Positions 23,731 through 35,583 of a stretch of DNA of 64,000 nucleotides are shown piece by piece. The notes beneath the pieces were generated by a model that worked only from the letters and a program-made list of their open reading frames with translations, had not been told where the DNA came from and ran no database searches. Position numbers and translations under genes: made by a program. Numbering within the stretch: position 1 is the first letter of the stretch; each line of letters starts with the position of its first letter. This DNA is from Abelmoschus esculentus (Eukaryota; Streptophyta; Magnoliopsida; Malvales; Malvaceae): assembly GCA_035048815.1 (NCBI GenBank), contig JAUCBN010000017.1, forward strand, positions 13,636,936-13,700,935. The letters run 5' to 3'.

Positions 23731-26700
23731 ATGGCCACTGTAACTCCAGATTTGGTGAATTCAGCTGCAAGCAACAACAACTCACAAACCACAGAGGATC
23801 AAGAACCATCTTTCTTTGCGAACAAACAGGTGAACGTCAAACTTGATGATTTTAACTTCCTTCTTTGGAAGCAACAAGTGATATTAATGATTCGCGGACA
23901 CGAACTTGAACATTATCTTGATGAAACAATGCATGTACCCTCTAAAATCCTCACGAGAGCAAATGGAGAACTCAGCGTCAATCCAGCGTATCGACGATAC
24001 AGGAAGCAAGATAGCTCGTTGGCCTCGTGGCTTTTGTCGACGATCAATCTGTCAATCCTTCCTCAGCTAGTTGGAGCTGACACTGCTGCTTCCATTTGGA
24101 GTACAGTTAACAGACTCTATTCACAGTTGTCGACCATTATGAATCTTCACTACAGGCTTCGATCTCTTAGAAAAGGTACATCCTCAATTACTGAATACAC
24201 TACAACAATTAAGGAGATATGCGATCTTTTAGCAACTAGTGGAAGTCCCATATCTGAGATTGATAAGATAGCTACTGTGCTTAATGGATTACCAATAGAA
24301 TATGAATCCATTATAGCAGCTATAACTGTTAGTCGAGAATCCTGTACCTTTGAATCAGTAACTTCAATTCTTAAGAATGTTGAAACACGGTTGCAAGATC
24401 CCTTAAGAGTTCCATTGGCATCAATTACACTCGGTGCACAGGCGAAAGAGTGTATGATAGAAGTGGCACAAGGACTCGAAGCGCTAACTTGAATGGAGGT
24501 CGTTACTATGGAAGACCTAAAATACAATGTCAAATATGTGGTAAGATGGGTCATTTGGCTCATAAATGTTGGAATAGGTTCAACAAGGATTACAAAGGAC
24601 CTCCTGAGGCTCAAGATTGGAACAATGGTGAACGTACGAGTGTCAATACACAAGCTAATCTGTATAGATATGTTGATGATCCACCTGAAGAGTATTATGA
24701 TCCCTTCGTTAATACCAGCACTGGACCTGAGATTGTTCCTACTGAAGAAACCTCAGACACAGTTCAGATCAATACGTTAGTAGTTAAAGGAGTGCTCACT
24801 ACTACTGACAAGTGGTACTCCGATTCTGGGGCCACTCAACATGTCACATGTGTTCAACCAATGGGTAATAAAGACCAAAGTTACTCAGGTAAGGGCAAGG
24901 TATACTTAGGTGATGGTTCTACATTAAGTATATATCATGTTGGTAAAATTGTCATAGATAATCATGATAAAAGTCTCATGCTTAATCAACTGCTTAGTGT
25001 ACCTCAAATAACTAGAAATTTGATGTTTGTGTCTCGATTTGCCCGAGATAATTCAGTATTTTTCGAATTTCATGACACTAAGTGTTTTGTTAAGGATAAC
25101 TCCACAAAGGTTGTCTTGATGGAAGGACAGCTAGAAGATGGACTATATTGTTTTCATCTCAGTTCTGCAGATCGACAGTCCATGGTGTTATGCAATACAA
25201 CTACCTCAAGTGTCAACAAAACGGCTTCTGACATAATTGTTGATAACAAAACTCAGACCTTTTGGCTGTGGCATCGGAGGCTCGGCCATCCAGCTGTTAA
25301 GATAGTCAGTTCATTGTTAAAAACGCCACTAGATATGAATAAACTACAGCTGTGTGAAGCTTGTCAGTTAGGGAAAAGTCATCGTTTGCCCTTTTCTACT
25401 TCTAGTACTGTGTATACGAAGCCTTTTGAGCTTGTTGAAGCTGATGTATGAGGACCAACACTTGTAAAGTCTCTGACTTGGCAATACTATGTGACATTTG
25501 TAGACATGTATTCAAGAAACTTTTGGCTCTTTCTTTTACATAGCAAATCTGAAGTTGCATCTGCTTTTAAAGTTTTTCTAGCTATTGTAAAAAATCAATT
25601 CTCTACATCTTTGATTGCATTACAAACTAACGGGGGAGGTGAATTTCGGGATCTTGATAATGATCTCAATGCTATGGGCATACAACACAGAGTGACATGT
25701 CCACACACTTCACAACAAAATGGTGTCATGGAACAAAAACATAGATATGTAATCGATACAGCTTTGACACTTCTAGCTCAGGGTCAAGTTCCTTTACAAT
25801 ATTGGTCGTTTGCTGTAATGAGTGCAGTATATTTGATAAATCGCTTACCTACACCTGTGTTAGATGGGATGTCACCACACCAAAAGCTATATGGCACACA
25901 GCCTGACTATAAGTTTCTTAAAGTCTTCGGTTCCCAGTGCTTCTCTTGCTTAACGTCATACAACACGCACAAGTTTGGCTTCAGATCCAAGGCTTGTGTC
26001 TTTTTAGGATACTCATCTAATTACCGAGGATACCAGTGCATGGATACTAGTGGACGGATTTATATTTCTCGAAATGTTAAATTTAATGAAGAAGTATTTC
26101 CTTTTGCAGCTGGAGCTACTTTCAGTAAACCTATAGTACGTGATACGACCTTTTTGTCTCCTACATTTCCTTTGTCACATGAGCATACCACAACACATGC
26201 TGCAACCACGTCTCCAGAACCCCCTTGTGCTTCTACTGATGCTGAACCGTCTCAGTCTAGCAATGTTAATAATCAACCCATGGTCAGTTCATCTCTTGGT
26301 CCGTCAACAGCTGAGCGACAATCACAGGAAATACAAACTCCAAGATCACATGCTACGAATGGGTCTACAGAAAGAACTTCGTCTAGTACTCGAATCTCTG
26401 GATCAGGATTGCATGGTCCTGAAGGAGAAGACACTCAGAAATCATCAACTCCTGATGTGGTTGGTCGTGGAGTAATTCCTCAGTCCACTTCACTTGGTCC
26501 TGACTATGCCGTCGTGTCTTCTAGTTCCTCGACTGCTTTTACATAACCTGCACCACCTACCCCTGTCAACTCTCATGGTATGGTTACAAGGAGTAAAGCA
26601 TGTATTTTTAAACTAAAAGTTTACAACGTGGAATGCTCTTCTATTCCAGATAATGTGTTTATGGATCTCTCTGATCAACACTGAAATGCGGCTGTTCAGT

Positions 26701-26842
26701 TAGAATACAATGCTCTTATGGATAATAACACTTGGACCTTAGTTAAGTTACCTCCTAATCGTCGAGCCATAGGTTACAAATGGATTTTTCGGGTAAAATA
26801 CAACTCAGATGGTACCATTAGTAGGTACAAAGCTCGTCTTGT
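23731..26842 (+). pseudogene. Decayed copia gag-protease-integrase and RT start
   Basis: Gag begins at ATG 23731. A frameshift near 24440-24450 separates gag from the zinc knuckle (CQICGKMGHLAHKC). Protease keeps WYSDSGATQHVT. The GAG-pre-integrase block has LWHRRLGHP and CEACQLGKSHRLPF. Integrase follows a stop at 25449, and the second catalytic Asp is Asn (LQTNGGGEF). Further stops lie at 26544 and 26682. The RT start is recognisable (GYKWIFRVKY, RYKARLV) and breaks off at about 26842. The order integrase before RT is the copia hallmark. Confidence 0.9.
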
Positions 26843-27785
26843 ATACTCCGCTTCAGCAGTAGATCGAGATACCGAGCATTACTTTTTTGAACACCAAGCA
26901 AGCAGATGCGAGCCCCTGAAAATACAGTATCCAGAAACCGACCTCCGATCATCAACATCTCCTGCCCAATCAGCATCGGAGAAAGTCTGAACATCGAAAC
27001 TATCTTTGTTGGAGGAAAACAGCAACCCACTGTTTATGGTGTTGCTTAAGTACCTCAATATTCTTTTCACGGTAGACCAGTGAGCATCCTTGGGTTGTTG
27101 AATATACCGTGCAACCTTGTTTACCGAAAAAGAGATGTCTGGTCGAGTATGGCATACATATAGTAATGCTCCTACTGTGTTACGATAAAGCTGAGCGTCA
27201 ATTTCAACATTACCACTGTCTTTGCAAAGCTTAGGTGAAACAACAATTGGTGTATCAACACCCTTTGTAGATAACATACCATTTTTGTCTAGAATCTCTT
27301 CAATATATTTCCTCTGATTCAGAAACAATCCATTCTTTGTATTCACTGCTTGTATACCCAGAAAATAATGAACCAAACCCAAGTCCTTCAAAGAGAATTT
27401 CTCATGCAACAAGCTTATCACATGATCAACGTAATGTGGACAAGAACCAGTTATTAATATGTCATCTACATAAACAACAATATACGTAAAACCTTCCTCA
27501 CCTTTATGTATAAACAAAGATGGATCAACATGAGAAGAACAAAAATTAAGTTCAATTAAGTATCCCTTCAGTTTGCTGAACCAATTTCTGGGAGCCTGCC
27601 TTAGACCATATAAGGCTTTCTGAAGCTTACATACCAGTTTCGAACCATCCGAGGCAACTTTCTCAAACCCTTCCGATTGTTGCATATACACATCCTCATG
27701 TAAATCCCCTTTAAGAAAAGTATTGTTCACATCAACCTGCCTAATTTGCCAATTATTGGATACGGCTACTGAAACATCTGGGCTT
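26843..27785 (-). pseudogene. Inverted copia RT and RNase H segment
   Basis: Read on the minus strand, this starts at VSNNWQIRQVDVNN and runs through KALYGLRQAPRNW, YVDDILITG and SFSDAD-like RNase H sequence (TFSDADWAGD), then LLAWCSKK. A stop follows at about 26872, and the frame continues with SRSTAEAEY up to about 26843. This is the part of pol that should continue the plus-strand RT ending at 26842. About 25 residues between the two pieces are missing. Confidence 0.9.
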
Positions 27786-27790
27786 AAGCC

Positions 27791-29950
27791 CAACCTGAAC
27801 CCAATACATTTTCAAATCATTTCCACAATTTAAAAGAAGGCTCAAAACTCAAATTGATTTAAATCCAAATAAACATATATTTAGGTTCAAAAGTGTTAAG
27901 GAGACCCAAATTTAAAATGTTAACATTTGATCAAATACAAATAGGTTTAAAGAGTTACAACAAACTTAAATATGTCCTAAGAGTACATGACCCATCTATC
28001 TAAGTAGTGTACTCCTTCAAAATATCGATGTTGAAACCTACCACAGATGGTGCTCTTCAAACCGAACGTCACCTAGAAACCTATACACGAAAACAAAGAT
28101 TTCAAACATTGAGCTAATGAAAGCTCAGTGAATATACCTCAACTCAACCATGATTTATGCAATTCATAATTAAATGTATGCAATAGGTTGCGATGAAAGA
28201 GAAAAAATGGCACTACAATAATCGCCTAAACACGTAGTATTTTTCATGGTAATTTCATAGTAACTTCATAGCATTCATAACCATCAATATACATTAGATG
28301 TGTGATCCGAGATCACACAGCATCAATAGAAACACACCCGAGGAAGGTTTGGTCATCATTAAGCCTTGGAACTTACTCCTCGTCATACCTTGAGTGTAGT
28401 TCGGAGTCACTAAGCACCAAAACTCATACTCCCTCATACAAGTGATCCGGAATTACACAATATCAAAAGTCACCTTTTGATTCTTCAGATCTCGTTTCAA
28501 CATTCTCGTAACCATCAACCATAAACATAAGCGTCCAACACATGTTTACACATCAACACAAGTCATTTCAATGCATTCACGTCAAACACATAGTCAAAGT
28601 TCCTATTTTTTAGTTTTACTATTCATTTTAGACATAAAGGACCATTAAGACTGATTATACATATTATTGATCCCCTAAATTGAAAGGGTAAAATTTGAAC
28701 AAATTGACCTATGCGTACTGATACGCCTATAGGGAGTATTGGTACGCCCCTAACTAGTACCAGTACTCCTCCATCGAGTATTGGTACTCAAAACACAACG
28801 AATTAAATTATTTTTACTAACATGTACTGATACACCTGTTAGGCATACCGGTACCCAATATCGACATGAGGATCACTCATACCGATATGAGACTTCAATG
28901 GAATAGTAGTATCGTTACGCACCTGCGTACCGATATCCAAATTTTTTTTTTCTTAATTTCTTAAAATACAAGGATACCAATACACGAAGAGTCGTATCAG
29001 TATGCCCTCCTTTAAATTCTTATTTTTTTCTCTTATAGATATTGATACGGGCATCTCTAGTACTAGTATATAAGCCTAGATTTTCAGGTATAGAGCTCGA
29101 CGAACACACTTTTACTTACCTAGACCAACCAAAAACCTTCCCAAACTCACCTACAAGCTCCCTAAGATATAACTAACAGATTACAATCACATTCATCCAG
29201 TTATAAGCTCAATTTCAGATTTCACCATGGTTATACTCAAGTTACCAACCTAGCTCAATCACACATAATCCATGCCACAACACTATTACTATGAATTCCA
29301 TAAACACACAAGGGTTAGAAGTATACTAACCTTGAATAATAGCAAGCCAAGAGCTTTCAAATCTCCTCAAGCTTTTTCCTTCTTCTTCTCCTGCTCTCTT
29401 GAAGGTTCTCCCAAAGCTTTTACTATAACAAAGATTGACAAGAGTTACAACCTCTATGATGAAGATAAAAGAGAGCTAAAATAAGATTAAAACACTAGAG
29501 TTTGAGCTTTTCAAACTTAAATTTGTTCTTCCTCTTTAATCCTATCAAAAACATCTATTTCATCATTAAAACACTTTCTTACCTTGAAATAAAAATCTTT
29601 TTAAGTTGAGCAACTATCCCTTCTTCAACAAAACAAAAATCTACCCTCAAATTCAAAGTTCTAACCTTTTTCTTCAACCGCAAAAGAAAGAGAAAAGGAA
29701 AGAATTTTTAAAAAGAATGAATGTTCTCACACTAGAAGAAAAATGAAATTCTACAGAAAACTTTTTCTACTCTTTCTCACACCTTCAACTTATACCAATT
29801 ACAATAATAACCCTTATTTCACACACCCCTAATTTAGCATACAATAAAGGTAAGCCCAAATAAGGCCCATTAAATCCAATTATGAGGCTCATGCCTCGAT
29901 TTAAACTCGACTCTCATATTTTAGTTAAATCTGAGTTTTTACACCAACGG
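27791..29950. other. Non-coding repeat-like region
   Basis: Contains the palindrome GGGCTTAAGCCC at about 27780-27791 and words like 'gtatcggtac', 'gatacgcctat' and 'agtactggtac' between 28700 and 29060. A block of '...gatccg.gatcacac' appears at about 28303 and again, altered, at about 28441. It looks like LTR or satellite-derived DNA. No recognisable gene or target duplication. Confidence 0.4.
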
Positions 29951-32900
29951 TTCAAAATTAATATAAAACTAAATAAATTTTACACTATGTAAGTTGATCC
30001 TAATTCTCTCTCTATATACAATATTATAGCATACTTTAACAGTTAGTTCTTAGGGATTTTAAAAGAGAAAGATGAGAAAAATAAAAATGAAAAAAATAAG
30101 AGATAGAATGATGATATCATACATCAGATTTGACCCTTTTACCCACATAAATACAAACAATATTAACAAGAAATTTAGCATTTATTTTAATAATAGAATC
30201 ACATCGTAAATTTCTCAAGTTTTCTAATCATTGAAATCTCATAGTTCGCCTCTCCAAGATCAATACTTACTCAATAATGCCCAAAATTGACCAAATAAAT
30301 TCAAATACATCATAAATCAGATTGTTACATATTATTTGTTTTTTTATCAATAGATTAAATATTTTATATAAGGTTATTCATTCTTGGGTATTCAAAAAAT
30401 TTGATATCCTAATAATTTAGGTATTTCCTTCATCTATTTATGTTTCGATCCATTTTAGTTGGGTATCCGCTCTCAGATACCCATTTTTTGGATACTCATA
30501 AAATTTATGTATCTGGATAATCAAATAACGACTACCTACTTTTTACAAGTAAAGTTTTCAACCCACTTCCTGCAACATATTTTCAACACCATATTTTCAA
30601 ACATTGAAATATTTTTCAAGGTGCAGTAAAATACCACAGTTTTTCACAAAAAGCACATTGAATCCATCAAACTTTATATATTATTTCACCAAGATATAAA
30701 TTTATTGTGTTGTTTTAAATCCAACAACATTATATGAAAACAAAGCATATATTCATAATGTTGTTTAAAATGAATAAAACCAAGTAAAATAAATCATAGT
30801 GTTGTTTCATCAAATAAAATAAATCTAATAATATTATATACTATTTTTCAAACACATCAATATTATGTTCTAACTTTGATCATAATAATTTAACTCTATT
30901 AATTACATCAAACATTTAAATGTCCTAAAACTTTAACATGTTTATCTTTTCAAAAGAGTTTAAATAATATAACATGAAATTTATTACTTACCAAAGTCTG
31001 AATCACTTCCTATGTGATATCTAAAATATTATTTGTGTCATCAAAGATAATTATTGATTACTCTGATATCAAATTTTGTATTTATGTACAAAATATTTTT
31101 TATATATAATATATTATGTGCGTTTTGAAACATAAATATTTAAATATCTCAACTTGAAATCAAAAACAAATATTCTTGTATATTTTTCAATGATAACAAA
31201 TTCTCCTCTATCATAATAGGATCATGAGAAAAATCAATCTAGTCTTAGTACAAATAAGAGCTTCCATAGTTAAGGACGTACGGAAGAAATCAAGAACACA
31301 TCCTTCTGTGCTAAAACCAAACTTCAAAGTAATAATAAAACTGAAATTGTAAGAATAACATGTGTCGTTCTCATAAGAATTGGATAATTGTTTGTTTGAA
31401 TAAACCAAAAGGTCAGGATTTCAAAATCATCACTCTCATAAGTATATTTGTCCCCAAAATATATGTCTATTTAGAGGTTGCAAATGGGTCGTTCGGTTAG
31501 GGTTGTTTTGATTTGATTCATTTTGGGTTTATTTCTATTCGTTTTAGATTCGGGTCGGTTCAGGTCGGTTCGGGTCTGATTTAGGTTTTAATTTAGTTAT
31601 AAGATAATTCGGGTCAATTTGGATATCAAATCGGTGATTCGAGTCAATATCGAATATGTTGTTTTTGGATCGGGTTAATATCTGGTCGGATGTTTAGGAG
31701 TTGGATCCAGATCGGATCGTTCGGATCGGGTCAATCTTCGAATTTTTGGGTTAATTTGGTTTGAGTTAGACTTGAGTATGAATCTAATCATGTATATTAT
31801 ATATAGAATTAATCATATATTCTTGTAAAAATATATTTTTTATTTGTTTATTAGTAAAAACATGTTTTTTTATTTGTAAAAATCATCATCGAACATGTCT
31901 TTTTATTTGATAATATTATCATTTAAGTTTAATTTTAATAGTTCGATGTTTTGAAATTAACCATCATTGGTATTAATCATTTAACCTGAATTTAACGAAT
32001 CACGAATCAATCTTATAAACTATATTTTTAATTTTATATTCAATGATGATTTTTAGTACGATAATTTTTTTTATATTTTTAAAATACACGTAAAAAAGAT
32101 ATATAATTTTATAGGCATAAAGTCAAACCTTAAATCATAATTGCATATATGATGAGTATATTTTTATTTTCTCTTTTAATCCATCATTGGTATGATGAGC
32201 ATGTTTATCTTTTCTGTTGAGTTTGAGTTTTTGACGATTGATCTCCTTTTTAGATTCCTTCTCACTTGAATTAAAATTAAATAATAATAATACTAATAAT
32301 ATTTTACGTTTTTCTCTCTACCTTTTCCTTTTATTTTTTACAAGTTAGAATTTTTTTTTTATTTTTAGACTTAAATCTCTAACACTTTTATTAACTTTTC
32401 CACTTTTATTGATATATTCTTTCCCTCTTTCAAGAATCACGCTAACTCTGGTAGAGACTGATTGAGAAAAAATAAATTAATTTTTAAATAAGAAAATGTG
32501 ATATTAAACATTAATTATTATCAGATTTAATTATTAACTAGTATTATCATAATACAAAAAGATAATAAAATATATATTATTTTATTATTTATCATATTAT
32601 TAAAAATTAAACAATAATAAAAATAAATTATTCATTCACTTTGACTCAATTATCAGATTAAAATCATATTGATGTTCGGTTTAGATCGGTTTTGAGTAAG
32701 TTAATTTTGGGTTGCTTTTGGTTTGGGTAAAAATTAGTTCAGACCAAATCGATTCAGGTCAAATCAATTACGGGTCAAATCTGCTTCAAATATTTGATTG
32801 TTAGATCATTAGAACTAGCGTTATCAATTGTTGTCATTAAAAAAGTTTAATATCCTATTCTTGTAAGTATTTTTCAATTGTATTACTAATAAGCTCTTCA

Positions 32901-35583
32901 GAATGATCGATAATTGGATAGAAGTTAAAAATTATCTTATGCAATTTTCAAAAATCTTCTGTAAAATATACAATAACATACATACATGATAAATTACACT
33001 AAATATTCACATATTTGTTATAAGACATACCCTAAAAGATAAATTCTTGAAGAAATTCTTAAACAATTTTTTTAATGAAAAGAATATGACAATCTCTTAT
33101 AAAAGTAACATGGGAAGGAAAAACAAAGTCAAAATAATAATCTTACAAAATATATAAAATCCTTCACATTAAGTGATAACTCGTCAATAACCACTATTTT
33201 CGTGATTGTTTTCCTAATCTCTTCTTGATCAAAACACAAAAATTTAGGAATACTAACAATTTCTATGATCCCATCAATGTTGTACTTTGCTTGAAGTCAA
33301 AATCTAAGATTAATTTTTATTCAAGTTAAATGGAACTTTCTTTAAATGATTCGTTTGACACAATATGACATTGATTTTATTAGTAGTTGAATAAGATATC
33401 TTTACATAATAATAAATATATTTAATAATTTTTTATCATTAACAATTGTTTTAAAATGATCTCAACACGTTCTCGATTTTATTTACTAAAATTTTCTCGG
33501 TCTTTTTAGTTTTCTTAAGTGATTCGGTTGAGGAAGATAACGTAACATCATCGATATTTTAAAAAATTGTTATTAAAACAAAATAATATTTATTTTTTAT
33601 ATTTTTCATCGATTTTTATGCTTCGACTAAGGTAATTCTGTCGATAACTATGCTCATTGGGGGTCTAGATTAGCGGTTGTATAGATGTAGGAACTACATA
33701 TTAAATCTTGGATGAATAGTAGTTAGATGATACAAATCATTTTCTACTTCATTTTTGCTTCTGTTAAAATGTTACAGTTAATTGAAACTTTCGACTTATC
33801 TTATTTGATTTATGATTGTTTCAACGCATCAATTCTACCACCTAAATTTTTGTAAAATATCTTATTTTTTTGAATTTTCTAATTATAGAATACTTGAATA
33901 ATCTCTAAAAGTTTAAGCATAGAATAACCAGATTGTCTTTTGTATAATGTGTTACAAGATTCTATTATAATGAAAGCTTGATGATGCCATGATCCTCTGT
34001 GCATTTTATTCTTTGTGTTATACCTATGCGTTGATTCCAACGTCTTTTGATAGTTATGTATTATTGAGTTTTTTTAAATTCACATTATTTTTATTATCGC
34101 ATGTTAAAAAAATTATGATGATTTAATTTGATATTTGTAATGAAAATTCCCTCAACGTTGCTTGTAGAGTATGTTACTGACAGTGAGAATGCATATCGTA
34201 TTTTATGTATAATATGAATATATAATATATTTTATGAATTTCTATTATATATAAATATTTTCTGAATGATATTTAAAATATTAAAAAATTATTTAAATTA
34301 TTATAAAGGGTCATTCTTATGACCCCAATATAACACCTCAATTTGAATCAAGCTTTTTGTATCGATTTATAGTGTTAAACTTATATAAACTGAATTGTTA
34401 GTTTGGATGCGAATTAAATGTTTATTTAGTTTAAATGAAAGCATAAAAGATTTAATTATTATAATTATTTTTTGTTTGAATTTATTTGAATGAAATATTA
34501 AGAAAAAATATTTAGATGATCAATACGATGATGTTTGAAGAATATGTTAAGTGAAAATATTAATTTTATTTTTTAATTAAATCATTTAAAAATATTATAA
34601 ATTACTTATTTTTTAATAAAAAGTTGAGTGATATGATTTAACTAAATTATTTTTTTATCTTAATAGTTAAAGTTAAATTAAGTGATCTAGAACATAAACT
34701 ACCCTAAAATCCCTTTTAATAAATTTTGAAAAGTTGCAGTAGGTGGAGAAAATGTTTTAAAAATTCCTTTAATACAAACATGTAAGGGTTCATTTCTCTT
34801 TAAGTCTTGTTGTGTTTAAACTTTTGTATTTAGGCCAGATTTTGTATTTAGGCCATGTTTTAAAAATTCCTTTAATACAAACATCTTTAAACATGTGAGC
34901 ATTCGTAATTCACATGAAATTGTCAACATTATTTTTGTCAGAAGAGTACTTTTAATTTATTTTGCGGTTCTTTTGTTTATGCCATAATTATTTTGGGATT
35001 TTGTAGCTTTAGCGGAGAGAGTGGCGATCTTGTTGATTTTGGTGGGATCAAATTAAAAGAACTTCGAAACTGAAGGATCAAATATGAATGGTCCAAATTT
35101 AGGGGATAGCTCCCCCTCCAACGTCTGCCAGTCCCATATTCAAATGTTATCATGGAACCTTTCTTTACCCTACTCAAACAGGACTTTCATTGCTAAGAAG
35201 TGGATGCATAAGTCGTTCCTTAATACAATATTGCATGACAGTTAGATGAAAAGGGTAGCAATCAATAACGAAGATGATAAATTGCATGGCTTCATCTTCA
35301 TTTCATTTCATTTGAAATTGGTACGTGTTTTCAACAGGAAGCCAGACATGAGTGTCGAGGGATCTGTAATAAGAAGGAAATATAAGGGTACTTTCGGTGA
35401 GGAAGAAAACTGGGAAGTGGGAAACTCACCTGTATTTCTCATGCCACTTTCCAGAACTCACCTGTATTTCTCACTCAGTTACCTCTTTTTCTATGAATAA
35501 ACAGGAAATAGGGTGGCCCGGCGTGGCAACGAAACATCCAAAACCAATTTACTAGTTGCTATTAATGGCGTATCATTTGATCT
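29951..35583. other. Long AT-rich intergenic region
   Basis: No supported gene. Short ORFs at 35246-35500 and on the minus strand at 34977-35177 match nothing I recognise and lie near the 3' end of the kinase gene. Notable pieces: a GGGTCGGTTCGGGTC-rich stretch (31480-31760) and a direct repeat of about 35 bp ('tgttttaaaaattccttta...') at about 34752 and 34856. Confidence 0.4.
31480..31765. repeat. GGGTCGGTT-rich repeat
   Basis: Irregular repeats of 'gggtcggttc', 'gatcgggtcaat' and 'ggatcggatcg'. Related sequence returns at about 32670-32790 and, on the other strand, at 5690-6225. No terminal repeats identified. Confidence 0.5.

Larger units (their letters stand above)
23364..27790 (+). mobile_element. 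Ty1/copia retrotransposon with rearranged 3' half
   Basis: A perfect plant-type primer-binding site TGGTATCAGAGCT starts at 23641 right after a CA dinucleotide, fixing the end of the 5' LTR. The LTR probably runs 23364-23640 (TGTTAGCTG start, TATATAAA near 23435), though its start is uncertain. Gag, protease, integrase and the beginning of RT follow on the plus strand to about 26842. The rest of RT and RNase H is present only in reverse orientation (about 27785-26843). No 3' LTR was found, so the element is incomplete. Confidence 0.85.

Noticed and set aside
35246..35500. 84-residue open frame downstream of the kinase gene
   Set aside because: No recognisable domain, and it sits in the 3' flank of a minus-strand gene. 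Not supported as a gene.
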